A DNA stretch of 64,000 nt, taken from positions 396,160 to 460,159 of the forward strand of contig BFEA01000422.1 in NCBI GenBank assembly GCA_003427395.1, given 5' to 3'. The translations under genes and the position numbers were made by a program. How positions within the stretch are numbered: position 1 is the first letter of the stretch; the number at the start of each line of letters is the position of its first letter. Of this stretch, positions 11,968-24,640 are shown piece by piece. This DNA comes from Chara braunii (taxonomy: Eukaryota; Streptophyta; Charophyceae; Charales; Characeae). Under the pieces are notes generated by a model. The model saw only the letters and a list, made by a program, of their open reading frames with translations, had not been told where the DNA came from and did no database searches.

Positions 11968-12904
11968 GACGAACTAGAGTCAAGCTCAGCAGGGTCCTGT
12001 CTCCACATTGCAGCGCCTGTATCTGGTGCAAAATAGGCACCTGATACAGGCGCGCGGCCCAAGAGAGTTGCCTGTTCCAAAACGAACGGGCACAGCTCCC
12101 CAAGCCCCCTAGCAGAGAAAAAAACGAAGGGGAACAAAAGAAAAGAAAGAAAAAGAGGGAAACCCCCTGTACGGAGTTCCAGGCCGCGTCGGTTGGAGGC
12201 TACTAGGTGCGCTAAGGCAATGCGCTAATTTTGGCGTTAATGTTGGAGTTGACATGTCGGTGTTTTCAAGGGCGTAATTGGCCGATAGCGCGGTGCCTAG
12301 TACTCCATACATGCGAGAGATGCACTGCGGGGATGCAAGCGGTTTTTAGTTGAGGAGTGCTCTCTGGCTTCCGCACGGTATGTAGTGTACTGCGTTCCCC
12401 TTTGAGAAGATCAAAGGGCAGGAAGCAGCCTGGGTTCGGGAAGATTCGACTCTGCCAACCAATGGATGAGGTGATGCCTCTCTCGTGAGCGGAAAAGAGA
12501 CTACGGATTCAGCCTTCAAATTGAAGGGGTATGAGTGATGGTTAGTTTTCCATGGTACGACTACTTCCTCGAAGAAGGCTTCCTTTGTGATCTCCTTTCA
12601 ACTATGGAGATATATCGGACTAACCAACTCAAGCGTTTTGAGGGCGGCGTTTCAGACAATCCTGGCGGGATGTAGGTATAAAAGGAGGGATTCCTTTATG
12701 GGTTTCCTCAACTATCAAAGCCTCGAAAATTTCTATTTATAACTCCTACTTAGGATAATCTCTACCTTAATCTAATTATAATTATTCTACTTTGTTTTTT
12801 GTCGCAGTTTATGTTTTGGTTTATTCGTTGATTGACCTAGCGTATCGTGTACCTTTGGTTTGGACTTTTCTATTGATTAGGGTAAGTCTATTGGTTTGAT
12901 GGTC
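11968..12904 (+). other. Flank and presumed 5' leader of LINE copy 2
   Basis: No gene is visible. The first ~200 bp are host flank of copy 1 with an A/G-rich stretch at 12110-12165. The remainder is probably the leader of LINE copy 2. I could not fix its 5' end: the base string after its poly(A) begins GGAAAAAAAT, and a weak match (GAAAAAAA) occurs near 12117, which is too simple a sequence to trust as a TSD. Confidence 0.5.
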
Positions 12905-15630
12905 ATGGATAACACCGACCATGCATCTACTTCGCATGGCCCCCCCCCCCCCCCCCCCCTCCACCCTCGGATCCTCCATCCCCCCCCCTGTCAGATGCGG
13001 ACAAACAAAGGATTAGGAATATCCTGAGCACCTGCTATTCTGACGGGCTGTTACCCAAACACCTAGCTCCACCTTCGAATCCAAGCAAGGTGGAAAGAGG
13101 TGACGACTATGTTAAAGTTACGATGGACCCCGAGGTTTTGAGAGTTCAGGTGGAGTGGTTGAAGCAACATGCTGTGACGGTGCTGTTTGGGGATGAGTCC
13201 ACCTCTCTTCCGATCGATGTTAAGAAACGACTGATTCGTACTTACGAAGATGGGTGGGCCAACAATAGACTTATAAATGTTCCCCCGAGGAGGGGCCTCT
13301 TTCACAACGAATGTCGAAACCTTATTACGTACGTGTCGACTTCAAGTCAAATCGCCACATTCTTGCTGCGAAAACAGAACGACACCATTTTACTGGATGG
13401 GAAGAATTATGAAATTTCGTTTCAACCATGGATGAATGATAATCAGTTATTTGAATGGAGGGAGGCGATGCGCTTTCAATTTTTTTGGATTAGATGCCTT
13501 CAAATTCCAGTTTCTGCTCTTCCTTTACTTGAGGAAGCAGTGGAAGTGGGGTTTGGCCCTATCCTCAAAACCTATCCGACCTTTAAAGAGCCTTGCTCTC
13601 CAGAGCTCCTGAACATCCGCTTTGATCTGGCCACGTGGGCCAGATTCCGGTATAAACCTTACCTCACAATCGATCTTTCCAAGTTTGGCTCGGTGGATAT
13701 CGAAGTTGCGTGTGCAGGGACACCCTGGTGCCCTCGCTGTAGACGTTATTTTCATTCCGAAGAGGATCCTAAATGCCCAAAGAAGGCAAGAAGGAATGCG
13801 AGACCCTGAAACTCGAAGGGCCAGAAAGAAAAGGAAGGGAACAATCAGGTTTCGAGGCCTCAGAATAAAGGGAAGGAGAGAGAAAGGGAGAAGGAGCATT
13901 AGAAAGATGATGGAGGGAATAAACCCCCTCTGGGAGAGAAACGCCCTGTGTCCCCAATCAAAACAAGCACGTCATGGAAAATCGTTGTGTGGAAAGGGGG
14001 CCAAAAAAAGGCCTATGTGCCTAAGACCTCAGGGAAAGACCGGGGGAAGCCGGGTGATGACCAGCAACAGGGAGAAGAAGGGGAGGTCACGGGACAGGGG
14101 GAGAAGAAATACAGTTCGGTAACGCCAGATCGAGAAGTTACCCCAAAAAAGGGAGTGGGGGAAAAAGAGAAAGACCCAGATTATATGGATGAAGATGACG
14201 AGGACAAGGAGGAAGAGAATGGCGGGAACTTGACGATGAGGCGTAACCGATCATTCCGTAACAGCCCTGACGGATCAGGGACAGAGCACCCAGGATCAGA
14301 AGGAAGAACGAACTCAGAAGCTTATCAGGATTTGGAACAACAAGACGCCAAATTACCAACTGAGAAACGAAAGCCTGAAGGTAATTTCATCCTTAACATC
14401 GAGGATCTTGAGGAATTAAAAAATTTGACCGATATTCCGGATGGAAAGGTAGAAGACGAGTCGGATAAAGAGAATAAACAGGGTGAAGAGGAGGAGGGGG
14501 ACTACGGAGGAGAAGAATCAGAGGGAGACCTCCTTGGGGTTCTGGGGGAAGAAATGGGAATAGCGGAGGATTTGCCAGTTGAGGAAGGGGCACGGGAGAT
14601 CCCCCTGAACGAGAAAGAGATACAGACCCCCCAAAGTCTGCTTGGTGCGGGAGAGGCCTCCTCTCTGAGTACCTTTAAAATCTATGATAATAATATTTCC
14701 GATTTGGGAAACAGCTTGCCCGCCCTTCCCCTTCCTTGTTTGAGGGTGAAGACCCTAGGGTTGATCACTCGAAGTGGACGGCAAAATGGAAGCTCTTGCT
14801 TCCATGAGACATGTGTGGGGGGTTCCCCAGCGAAAAGAACCAGAACCATTCTCAAAGGGGGGATATGTGCTTCATTCGAAGAACAGGGGAACAGGGGGAT
14901 TGACGGTCCCCCTCGAGACTCATCAAATCCTCGTAAGCGACCCCTCCATCATAATCTTGCGGGGAAGCAACTTTCCTTCACTAGATCTATGAAAACACTT
15001 TCCAAAACTGACAAAGCTAAGGGTCCAGTGAAAAGTTTTATGGCTCCTCTCATCTGTTCTGATACCCCTTTGGGAACAATGGTGTTGACTAAAACAATGC
15101 AGGATGCAGTTTTGGAAATTCCAACTGCTCAGGTCAAAACCTCCTCGACTGATGAGGAGGTTCTTGATCTGACAAAACAGCACATCCTCAACCATACTGG
15201 CTCGGTATCCATTCTTCCTACGATGAAAGTCAGCTGGTACTTAGCTCTGAAGGATAGGGCCCCCCCTATTATTTTTTATTTTGTTTTTTGGGGCATTAAA
15301 TCCATCAATGAAACCTTTGATAAATGGAGTGAACTCCGGGTTCACTGGTTTCCTTTGCGGAATTTCTTGTCTGACCGGACGGAAGCTATCTCTGCAGTAC
15401 AGCTTCCGTCCGGGAGATCGGGATAGGTTGTCGCAGACTGGATCAAACATGTTGGTATGTCTGCCCGGCTTTCAAGTGAACTGGTGTCTCAGATGCTGTT
15501 GGCAGTTAAGAACCTGGGAATAAAGATGAATCCAACCAGAGCCCCACAACTGAGACAAGATCAGGAGGAAGGAAACCCATGTCATATCCAATGTGATGAC
15601 GGTATGAGACCGGATGGTCCTACCGCCTAA
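12905..15630 (+). pseudogene. LINE ORF1, copy 2, broken
   Basis: The ATG at 12905 gives MDNTDHASTSHG and then a poly-Pro segment from a C homopolymer (12940-12959). The frame before the C run differs by one base from the frame after it, so either the run length is mis-called or it is a real frameshift. From 12961 the frame is open to TGA 13807: a conserved ~240-residue block ends in CPRCRRYFHSEEDPKCP, a C-X2-C-X4-H-X6-C motif. Two in-frame stops (13807 and near 13900) separate this from a highly charged Glu/Lys/Asp-rich middle and the conserved C-terminal region. The frame changes near 15426. ORF1 ends at TAA 15628, overlapping the ORF2 start. Confidence 0.8.
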
Positions 15631-16650
15631 ACTCCGTATTGCTTCATGAAACATACGTGGTTTAGGCGATACGTCCAATAGGCTCAAGAGGTCCAGACTT
15701 AGTTCGTGGGTCTATAAGTCTAACATTCACATCTTAGGTCTGCAAGAGACAAAGCTGAATCTTGGAAAACTTAACGAGGCAGTTGCCCTGTGGGATGGCC
15801 TACAATCTGGTCCCTCGCGGAGGGTACCAGGGGGGGTGTGGCAGTTCTTATTTCCAAAGATCTGAATATCACTGTGATAGACTCCTTTGCAGACTCAGAA
15901 GGAAGGTTGGCTTGGATTAAATTCGAGATTGGTTCGGAAGAATGGGCTGTTATGTCAGTCTATGCACGTGTTGACTATAAGCAAAGGCTCGACTTCTTGG
16001 CCAACCTTTCTATGTTTATCCCTGATGTCGAAAATCTAATCCTCCTTGGGGGCTGAAACACAGTATTGATTCCGGGATTGGACTCCCTTTCACATAGACC
16101 TGCGAGATTAGATTCTGATATGTTGAAATCCTTGATGGATTCCCAAGCGCTTAACGATATTTTCAGAACTCTCAACCCCGACTCTAGTGGATATTCGTGG
16201 TTTGGTCCACGTCCCTCCAAAAACGCCGAAGCCCCTCGCTGTAGATTGGATATTATCGTTGCGCGGGGGGCCCCATGGGACCGGTGTTGTTGGTCAGAAG
16301 TAGATTCTATATATCTATCTGACCATTACCCGGTCCTAATGGACATTGTTTCTCAAGACATCATTGAGAAGGAGAGACCTTCTTTTAGACTGAACATCAA
16401 TGTTTTGAAAGACACCGGGGTTAAAGACTGGATCAGATCTCAGATGAAAAGTTGGGATGCCGCTAAAGACTTTTTTCTACACCATCTCGAGTGGGCGGAA
16501 GTCGGTATCAATATCATTCGAGTGGCATTGATTAACTTCTCTAGAATTAAAGAAGCCAACCGGAGTTGGAAAGAGAAACAAATCAATAGCCTGATTTCAG
16601 AGGCAGAAGCCAACATGGGGGGAGACCCTTTTCTCGACTATAATTGGTGA
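15614..16650 (+). pseudogene. LINE ORF2 endonuclease region, copy 2, broken
   Basis: ATG 15614 (MVLPPKLRIA) overlaps the ORF1 end by 17 bases in the +1 frame, as in copy 1. The expected WN of the first catalytic block is TGA-N (stop at 15647) and the DWN block reads GG-stop-N (stop 16054). QETKL, the Tyr of VYAR, RLDI and SDHYPV remain. A frame change lies between 15620 and 15790. It was once an AP-like endonuclease; two of the key blocks are destroyed here, unlike copy 1. Confidence 0.85.
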
Positions 16651-19600
16651 GAAAAAAGAAGACTAGTGATTGATGATCTAGAAAAACTAGAAATCTTGAA
16701 ACAAATGGAGTGGTTGGATTGGCTAAACGTAAGAGGAATAGTGGGATATGATCGAATGACTAAACTATATTTTAGATCGCTGGTTCTCAAACAATCTAAA
16801 TCCCTGATAACGGAACTATCCCACCCCTTTGACTTAAACCCCAATACCTCATCTGATTTGAACACAATGTGTTCCCATGCCTTTGCTTATTTTAGCGACA
16901 TTGTTTCGACAAGAAGAATCTTTGATACTCCGGAGACAGACTTGTCCCTTTACAGTACATTCTGGAATAAATCTAGAGTCAGGCTAACCCCCAGTATGAG
17001 GCAAGCCTTGGAAGAACCCTTTTCTCAAGAAGAGCTTGCCAAAGCTGCAAAACAGATGGCAAAGGGGAAATGCCCTGGTCTTGACGGGCTTCCAGTAGAA
17101 CTCTATGTGGACTGCTGGGATGCTTTTGACCCTTTTTTAGGGGAAATCTATAATGCAGTCAGAACTGGAAGTGCTTTACCCAAAAGTTTTCAGAAAGACT
17201 TTATATCTCTTATTTATAAAAATGGTAACACGTCAGAGGTTCGGAACTATAGGCCAATATCGGTATTGAACGTAGTTTACAAGATCTTGACAAAGGCCCA
17301 GACTATACGGCTGTCTGAGTTTTTACCACAGATAGTAGGCCCTGAACAAGGGGCTTTTGTTAAAGGTCGGTCGATCTTTGATAATATTATGGCCGCCCTA
17401 TAAGCCCTCGAAATTATCTCCTATGAAAAAAGAAATGTTGCTATCCTTCTCCTAGACATGGAGAAGGCCAACGATTATGTTGGTTGGGCCTTTGTGTTCA
17501 CAACCTTAAGAGTAATGGGGTTTGGTCCAATATTTCTGAAATACGTCAAGGTCATGTATGTGGGCTCATGCTCAGTGGTGTCAGTAAATGGCAAACTGCC
17601 GAAGGAATTCAGCCTCTCCCGATCACTTAGACAGGGTTGCCCTTTAGCTCCGTTGCTTTTCGTAGTCCAATTAGAAATACTTCTTGATAATATTAGACAT
17701 AACCCTGACATAAGAGGCTTGGGCATCCCTCCCTCCATCCACTGGAAGGGGGGTGCAATTGCTGATGATCTCACCATAGTAAGTGAGAACACCTGAACTT
17801 CCCTTCGCCACTTAGGGAGATCTTAGATGAATATTGTCTACTTTCTGAGGCTTCTATTAACTGGGATAAATCTTCCTACCTGCTACCCTCCCCCTATAGT
17901 ATTGATGTGAATTGGGGCTTGAAGAGGGTGGACCCAGAATTGTCGGAACGCCTACTGGGGGTTCAAGCCTCACTCTCAACTTGCGCTCTCAAGGAAGATC
18001 AAGTTCTTCAGGATAAGGTATGTTCAAGGATCCATGGCTGGGCGAGAAATCACAGACTATCTGTAACAGGAAGAGCCCTTATGCTATCTGCTGCGGCCTT
18101 CTCCATAATGTGGTTCCCACTATCGGTCTATGTTTTGGGGGACAAAGCTTATCTAAAGATTAAACAGGCGACGACTCGCTATTTATGGAAGCCTGCTGCT
18201 GAAGAGGAACAATGTTTCATTACCAAGGCAGCCTGGGACCTAGTCTGCCAAACAAGCAAAGATGGTGGTTTGGGTATCTTAGACCCAAGAGACCAGAACT
18301 TTGCTCTCCTATGTAAATGGGTGATCAAAGCGTGTTTCGATACTGTTCATAAGCAATGGAGAGACCTCGCCGAATATATCCTGCGCAAGGAGCTCAATCT
18401 TCCGGAACAAGTCAATGTGTGGCAGTTTCTTGTGGTGGCCAAGCTACGGAAGACAAGGTTAAAATCCAAAATGTGGTCTGGAATACTACTTGCTTGGAGG
18501 AAAATTCGACCCATTCAACTGCGTGACCCAGATACTAAACTGGAAATCTTAAATCAATGCCTGTTTGATAATAATTCAATCAATATGAATACGGGTAATT
18601 TTGGTACGTCGTGGGTTTCTAAAGGAATCTTTTTAATCAAGCATATTTGGGATGTTCAGAAAAATGACTGGATTCCTTTTGAGGAACTACGTAGGAAGCT
18701 TCCTAGACTGCATAAAGTACTGAAAAACTATAATTCCTTGAAACAGGTTATTCCAATGCACTGGAGATCCAGACTTAGCTCTGAGGTGGAGCACGGGCCA
18801 AAGACCTAGTTAACTCATCCTGCCGACTCTGCTAAAGTACTCAAAGTTCTGGGCCCCAGCCTGGGTCAAGGAATGACGGTGGAAACTTGGACCAAAACAA
18901 GGAAGAAGGTACTGGGTTTTGAGCTAAGCAAAGAGGGTTCGTCCACGATTGATACCACTGTGGAACTATTGGAGATTCGTGTATGGGAGGACAAAAGTCC
19001 AAGGAAGAGCCCGATCTTATTGGAGGGCCTTGCATCATGGTTCACCGTCAACCCACTGCTTTTTGGATGGAATGACAATAAAGGAAGCCAATGCCCTCTG
19101 ATTCAATATACGTAAAAAGTTGGCACTACCTACCTCAGAGGGAGGAAGACTCAACCTCTGGATATAGCTAAGCGAAGATTTTGAAAGGCTTACGGAGCAT
19201 CTAAACCCCTTCCGCACTTTCTCAGACTGTGGAATCTGCTGAGGAAAATGCCTTCCCAGAAACAGGCTAGTATTATGTGGAGTCAGTCATTGGGCCTTAC
19301 TGGGTCTGCTACGTGGCTTAATGACAGAGGAATGGATCTGGACATAACATGTAAGAGATGTAGCTGGCATTGGGAAACATCTAATCACATTTGGCTCTCC
19401 TGCCCACACTCTGAGGAACTCTTGAGATGGTGGAGACTCCAGTGGGAAGACGCTGTAGGACAGAGATGGCCATGGTCCGATGACTGGATACTGCTGGCAC
19501 GGGCAGAAACGGAGAAAAAGATTCAGGGTAACAGGGAGTATGCGGCTCTAGCTATCCGTGGTTTCATGATGGAGGTAATCTGGAAAGCAGGAAATTCGGC

Positions 19601-19808
19601 GGTTTTCAAGAACCAGATTGTCTCCTTTCATCAGCAGAGAGTTATGGTGAAACAGTCGCTTAGACTGACCATTCTTGCAGACTGGAGGAGAGCGACTAGA
19701 AGACCTGGTAAAGGGCTGGGCTGGTTCAAGAAAACCTGGGCCAGGGAGGATTTCTTGGTGGCAATTATAGAGGAGAGAAACCTGGTGGTGGCCAGGTGGC
19801 TGGCTTGA
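16651..19808 (+). pseudogene. LINE ORF2 RT and zf-RVT C-terminus, copy 2, broken
   Basis: The RT N-terminal part is present (KCPGLDGLPVELY, RNYRPISVLNVVYK, GAFVKGRS). An in-frame TAA at 17401 precedes the palm, whose motif A reads DMEKANDYVGW, with Asn for the usual Tyr. Then come SRSLRQGCPLAPLLF and AIADDLT, a stop at 17794 and a frame change before 17907. Frame 17907-18809 carries the thumb and connector. After further stops, 19248-19808 holds the finger CKRCSWHWETSNHIWLSCP. The similarity to copy 1 is continuous. It would have encoded a ~1250-residue polyprotein; now a pseudogene. Confidence 0.87.
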
Positions 19809-20283
19809 AGTTCAGTACAAGTTATTAAATCTTAAAGGACTCGAACAATGCTGCTCTAAAGGACACTATGTTCTGGGGTACTGCTTTCTTAGCGCTTTAG
19901 CTAAGATCTTGTTGATTTAGGACATACGATCCGTCACTCTGTTACTACAACAAAATAGGAGTTGTGCTTCTTGGGCGAGAATTTGTTGCAGATCCCTGGT
20001 TGCTTCTGTTCACCAGGGCACCCTCACTGAGTGTTTTATGATACAAGGAGAATGGAGGGATGCCCCCTTTTCTGTACTTCAAGGTTTAACTTTTTGGAAA
20101 GTTGATTGACGTTAGAAGGGACGCTGGACCCGGTTTTCAGCAGTAGGGTGTGGTTTTATTTGGTGTTGTTCAGTACTCGAGCTCGACTCGTAAGCGAAAC
20201 TGGCTCAGTCTGCGAGGATAACTCCGTGATGAATTGTGAGGTCCCTGGCCACCCTTTATGATGTTTGCAAAAAAAGTTAAATG

Positions 20284-20326
<43 letters not shown>
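19809..20326 (+). other. 3' region and 41-nt poly(A) of LINE copy 2
   Basis: Non-coding tail ending in A at 20286-20326. The sequence then reads GGAAAAAAATCAATAAAATAAATAAATAAATAAA, so the exact end of the tail is uncertain. Confidence 0.75.
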
Positions 20327-20328
<2 letters not shown>

Positions 20329-20415
20329 AAAAAAATCAATAAAATAAATAAATAAATAAAGTAGAACTTACCTTTTGGCCGTTACTCTCCCAGTCGCTGC
20401 CGCCAGGTAGAGTTT

Positions 20416-20478
<63 letters not shown>

Positions 20479-20899
20479 AAGACCCCGACAGTCGCGACCG
20501 TTCGTCGCGACTGAAAACTACCCAAAGCGTGTGCAGAGAGTCCGGGCCCTCGTAACGTACCCCAAGGCCCTAAGGCCCGCCCCCAAATGTTGCCACTTTC
20601 TGTGGCACATTCGTTCATTCTTGCTCATCCTTAGATGGCAAGTCAGCCCGTTCGTTTCGATGAACGGGCACTCCTAGTAAGACCACGAACAGAAGAATAA
20701 GAAAAAAAAAGAAGAAAATCTAATAAAACAGAGAATCTAATTAAAAAAATCTAAAACAAAATCTAAAAGAAGAAAATCTAAAGAAATCTAAAGAAAATCT
20801 AAATAAAACAAAAAAAACAACTTACCTAATTGCGAGAACATTCGTCCATTTTTCAGGGCGCTGGTCACTTCTGGGGGCGCCAACTGGCGCTTTGTTTCC

Positions 20900-20946
<47 letters not shown>

Positions 20947-21090
20947 CACTCTGTTTTGTTTTCCTCCGTTGGCCTATGCCAACGGTTACATCCCGTGGCT
21001 GGCCCACGAGCCTTAAGATACACACGCGAGTTCAAGTTCTTACGGACTCTAAAATAAGAAAAAAAACTGGACCATATCTCAATTTATGTG
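20327..21090. repeat. Simple repeats: (AAAT)n, (CT)n, A-rich AATCTA repeats, 45-nt poly(T)
   Basis: AAAT-type repeat at 20336-20361, a CT microsatellite at 20417-20478, a perfect 8-bp hairpin GCCCGTTC/GAACGGGC near 20650-20672, degenerate AAAATCTA repeats at 20700-20815, and poly(T) at 20902-20946. No gene. The words ACTTACC near 20368 and 20821 each follow an A-rich stretch, suggesting a duplicated flank. Confidence 0.8.
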
Positions 21091-23514
21091 TGTCATCCTT
21101 GCGCAGGGGTCATGGTCACTTGCGCGGCCGATCCCGGCCGCGCGATCTTACAGATCGGGCGGTCGAAATCGACCGCGCCCCTTCAAAAAGGCTAGCTCCA
21201 AAAGGAGCGAGCCCGGAGGTGTGGCATGCTGGATTCGATCCCAGTTTCTGTCGGGTGAGAGTTCAGTATCGTAACCTACCAGGCTAGCTCCTATCACAAT
21301 AGTGATAGGAGCTGCTCTTCTATAAAAAGAGCTTGCCCAACCGTTATCCCCTATGCCGGGGCTTTGCAGGCCCCGCCTGCCTATGACCTCGCAGACCCAG
21401 CCCGTGTGCCTGTGGCCCTGCAGGCTCTGCCTACCTGCTTGAGGTCCTGCAGACCCTGCCTGCCTGCCTGCCCCGTTAGTAGGCCGCGCGACCCTGGCAT
21501 TGGCCTAGCAACCCCCTGGCCCGGTGTCAACCCCTATGGCCCAAAAAACCCTTTCTTCCTATTCCCCCTCCATCACGGTCCTATAGCCGGCGCATCCCTC
21601 TTTTTAGCCTATTCAGGCCCTGAATCGCGCGGCTAAACAGTCGCGCGACATCACTCTAAGTAGTATAAACCTAATTTGTCGTTCCCATGTCCGCATATTC
21701 CTGCAGCTTCGACAAAACGAAGCATTACCATTCACGTCCGTTACTCCTGGACACCACACGCGTTCGGACTATCGTCCGAGACTTTTAGTCTGTCAGTCAT
21801 TGGTTAGGTCTGAATAAACTTTTAGCAAACGTCGTCTCATCAAGTCCTTCAATCCAACGAGAAAGTTGGACAGCGTCCGACGTTGAAAAAACCCGGCAAA
21901 TACCATAGTCAGGGTATTTTCCCCGACAACGCCCAGGTCAAGTGTCATGCAAACTGCCACCACCGCCCCGCCGAACCTGTCGTGCCCGACCTGTGCCCCT
22001 TCACGCCTGCGCTAAGTGTCACTTTCGCTCTTCTCCTTCTCCTTGCACTTCTTCCATCGCCATAGCCAGCGTGTTCGTTTCCACTTGCCTCTCTGAGAGA
22101 ATCTTTCTTTGCGTGTCCTGTAAGCGCTTTGCTTTTCTAATTGGGAGTACCATCTGCTTCGTAACTCTCCTTTTCACAGGCTGCTGCTGCCTATTCTTTG
22201 AACTCGACACTGCTCGTCGGCTTGTTGATTAACAAGAGGGGAAGTAACGAGTAGCAAGGGCGATGGAACACATGATTGTAGTGGAGATCTCTTCATGTGC
22301 TTATTTGGGTTTCCTTTCCTTCATATCCTTCCTCTCCTTTCTCTGCTTCATCTACTCCCTTCCCTGTCCCTTTCCGCATGAGCTCTCTTCCCCCTCTCCC
22401 CCCATCCCCAGAACCGTCCATCATCCTTGTTTTGCAACATCCCCCCTCATACCCCTTCACCCGTCCCCCTGCCTTCCAATGACCATGGAATATCCCCCTC
22501 CCTCTGACGACGCCCCACGTGGCACGGGGTAGAAAAGTGTTTCAGGGAACTGCCACGCCCTTCCCGCAATTCGGCGAGATGATCCACGCGGATAAAGGAG
22601 CGCACCGGATCAGAAGGATAGAGTTGAAGAGGCCCAGAGGGATCCTCATCTCTCCTTCTCCTCCCCTTCCCTCTTCCCCTTTCTCCCCGTTTCCCTCCTA
22701 CCCCCTCTATTCACCCTTCTCACCCTTTGTGGAACTACGTGGACGTTTGATGGCGAAAAAGTGAGGTTTGCGATGTAATCGATTGCTTTCTTTTTATTTT
22801 ATTTCCTTTCCTTTCGTGCTTTCCTTCCCTTCTTTCCTTTCTTTCTTTTCTTCTTTCTTTCTTTCTTTATGTCTTTCTTTTGGTCTTTCTTTCTTCGGTT
22901 TTCCTTCATTTTTTTTTTTTTTCTTTCTTTCTTACGTTCTTTTCATTTCGGTTCTCCTCCTTCTTTCTCCCCTTCCCTCTCCATCGTTTTTTCGCATTTT
23001 CTTATCTCTCGTCCCTCCTCTTCTCTCCCTCCCCATTCCCCCTTCCCCCTCTTCTTTCTTTCTATCCCGTTTCCTGAACGACATCCTTGCTTTCTATCCA
23101 TAACGACCATCTCACAAGGTTGGATTATTAGTTACGGTCGACTGATGCATGTATGGGATGTGTTTTTTTCATCATGACCTGTCGAGGTCTATGGTAAGTA
23201 TGCGGATGTATACTTGATTGGACCAATTCAGGAAGTTCGAGTAGTTGCATGTGTTTGATTGCTCCTCAAAGAAGGAGGCAACCCCACCCCCCTCGTTTCA
23301 TTTCGCTACCTTCGACTCAACGGGCTTGTGTTGCACTCATCACAAATGGACACACGGTATGGTTTTACCCCGCTGCGTTGATAGATCACCCCCCGCAACT
23401 TGTATCTTGCTCACAATGTGCCGACGTGTATGGTTGGAGCAGCGCGAGTATGACGTGTCGTACTCGTGCGTAACTCATGTGATACACACATGCTACACAC
23501 ACACATGCACACAC
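21091..23514. other. No gene recognised; polypyrimidine-rich
   Basis: 21120-21300 contains GC-rich short inverted words (CGGCCGATCCCGGCCG). 21360-21490 is a CTGCCT/GCAGGC-rich imperfect repeat. 22260-23100 is strongly C/T-rich, so one strand encodes Ser/Pro/Phe-rich open frames that I regard as compositional artefacts. 23160-23510 is ordinary, ending in (CA)n-like sequence. Confidence 0.6.
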
Positions 23515-23622
23515 ACGGCCGAACGCCGGCAAACCTGGCGTTCGGGACGGGCCGAACGCCCGAACCCTAACGCCCAAACGTACGGGACCCCTTCGGAAGG
23601 CGTTCGACCGTTCAGGCCGAAC

Positions 23623-23661
<39 letters not shown>

Positions 23662-24276
23662 GTTTTCAAAAAATTTCGAAAACTAAATATGTTATAGAGA
23701 AAAATAAACTAAACAACATTTGCCCGGGCACTATATCCAAATTCTTTTCCAAATTTGAATTACAAATCAAATACAGAAAATAAACACTATGATAAAAATA
23801 AGAAAAATTAAAAAGAGAAGTAAAATGAGTGAGTGTGCCAGCACCTTTTCGACACCGCCATCTTTGCCGAGTTTTAATTATTTTTTGGCATTAACAAATG
23901 CCCTGAAAATTTACAGATATGTTTCTTAGATAACCAATAACTCATTAAATGTTTTTCAAAAAATAATAAATTTGTTTAGGCCCCGAAATAAAGTGAAAAC
24001 AAAAAGTTAAAAGTGAAACAAAAACAAAATATTGAGTGGGCGAGCACGTTTTGACACCCCCATCTTTGACGATTTTTAATGTTTGTTCGGCTTAGCAGAA
24101 TGGCTTCAAAATTTATAGGCGTGTAGGTTACATCATACAAAACTCCCAAAAAAAACTTCAGAAAAAAAAAACTTATTTTTAGGCCATGAAAGTTTTTTTG
24201 GAGGGGGCCAAACCTGGAGGTGTTCGGTCGCCGAACGGGACCCTGAACGCCCGAACGTTTGGGCAGGTAGCCCTGT
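23515..24276 (+). mobile_element. TA-tract-associated non-autonomous element, copy 1
   Basis: About 760 bp. A GC-rich head contains CGTTCGGGACGGGCCGAACG, followed by poly(A), an AT-rich body with two internal copies of a GACACC-CCATCTTTG motif, and a GC-rich tail ending GGTAGCCCTGT directly against (TA)n. It matches 24508-25274 throughout by eye. Head and tail share GAACGCCCGAACG words in inverted arrangement. There is no coding capacity. The left end is not next to (TA)n here but to (CA)n, so this copy may have lost its first bases. Confidence 0.65.
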
Positions 24277-24296
24277 ATATATATATATATGTATAC

Positions 24297-24346
<50 letters not shown>
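24276..24346. repeat. (TA)n microsatellite
   Basis: An almost pure TA dinucleotide run interrupted by GTATAC and GTAT, directly abutting the 3' end of the element before it. Confidence 0.95.
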
Positions 24347-24444
24347 CCTCACAAACAGAACTGCCCGGTGAACCGTAGGCAGAGAGAGAGAAGAGGACAA
24401 TAAACGAGGGGCTGTGACAAACTGTTTCGTGAGAGTTTCACTAA

Positions 24445-24447
<3 letters not shown>

Positions 24448-24506
<59 letters not shown>
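24448..24506. repeat. (TA)n microsatellite
   Basis: A TA run that ends exactly where the next element begins (ACAGGGTACC at 24508). Confidence 0.95.
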
Positions 24507-24507
<1 letters not shown>

Positions 24508-24511
<4 letters not shown>

Positions 24512-24597
24512 GGTACCTAGCGTTCGGGATGGGCCGAACGCCCGAGCGTATGGGATTCCTTGGGGATGCGTTCAGCCATTCGGGTCGAACGTGGACC

Positions 24598-24640
<43 letters not shown>

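Larger units (their letters stand above)
12170..20326 (+). mobile_element. L1-like LINE, copy 2 (5' end approximate)
   Basis: Same family and orientation as copy 1, with the same order of ORF1, endonuclease, RT, zf-RVT finger and poly(A) (20286-20326, 41 A). The two proteins align throughout by eye at moderate identity, so these are separate insertions rather than a recent tandem duplication. Copy 2 keeps the RT N-terminal portion that copy 1 lost, but it has stops in ORF1, in the endonuclease and at the start of the RT palm. It is also dead. The left boundary is an estimate. Confidence 0.8.

Noticed and set aside
22260-23103. Ser/Pro/Phe-rich frames resembling membrane or secreted proteins
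   Set aside because: Low-complexity pyrimidine tract; no start context, domain or conservation cue.
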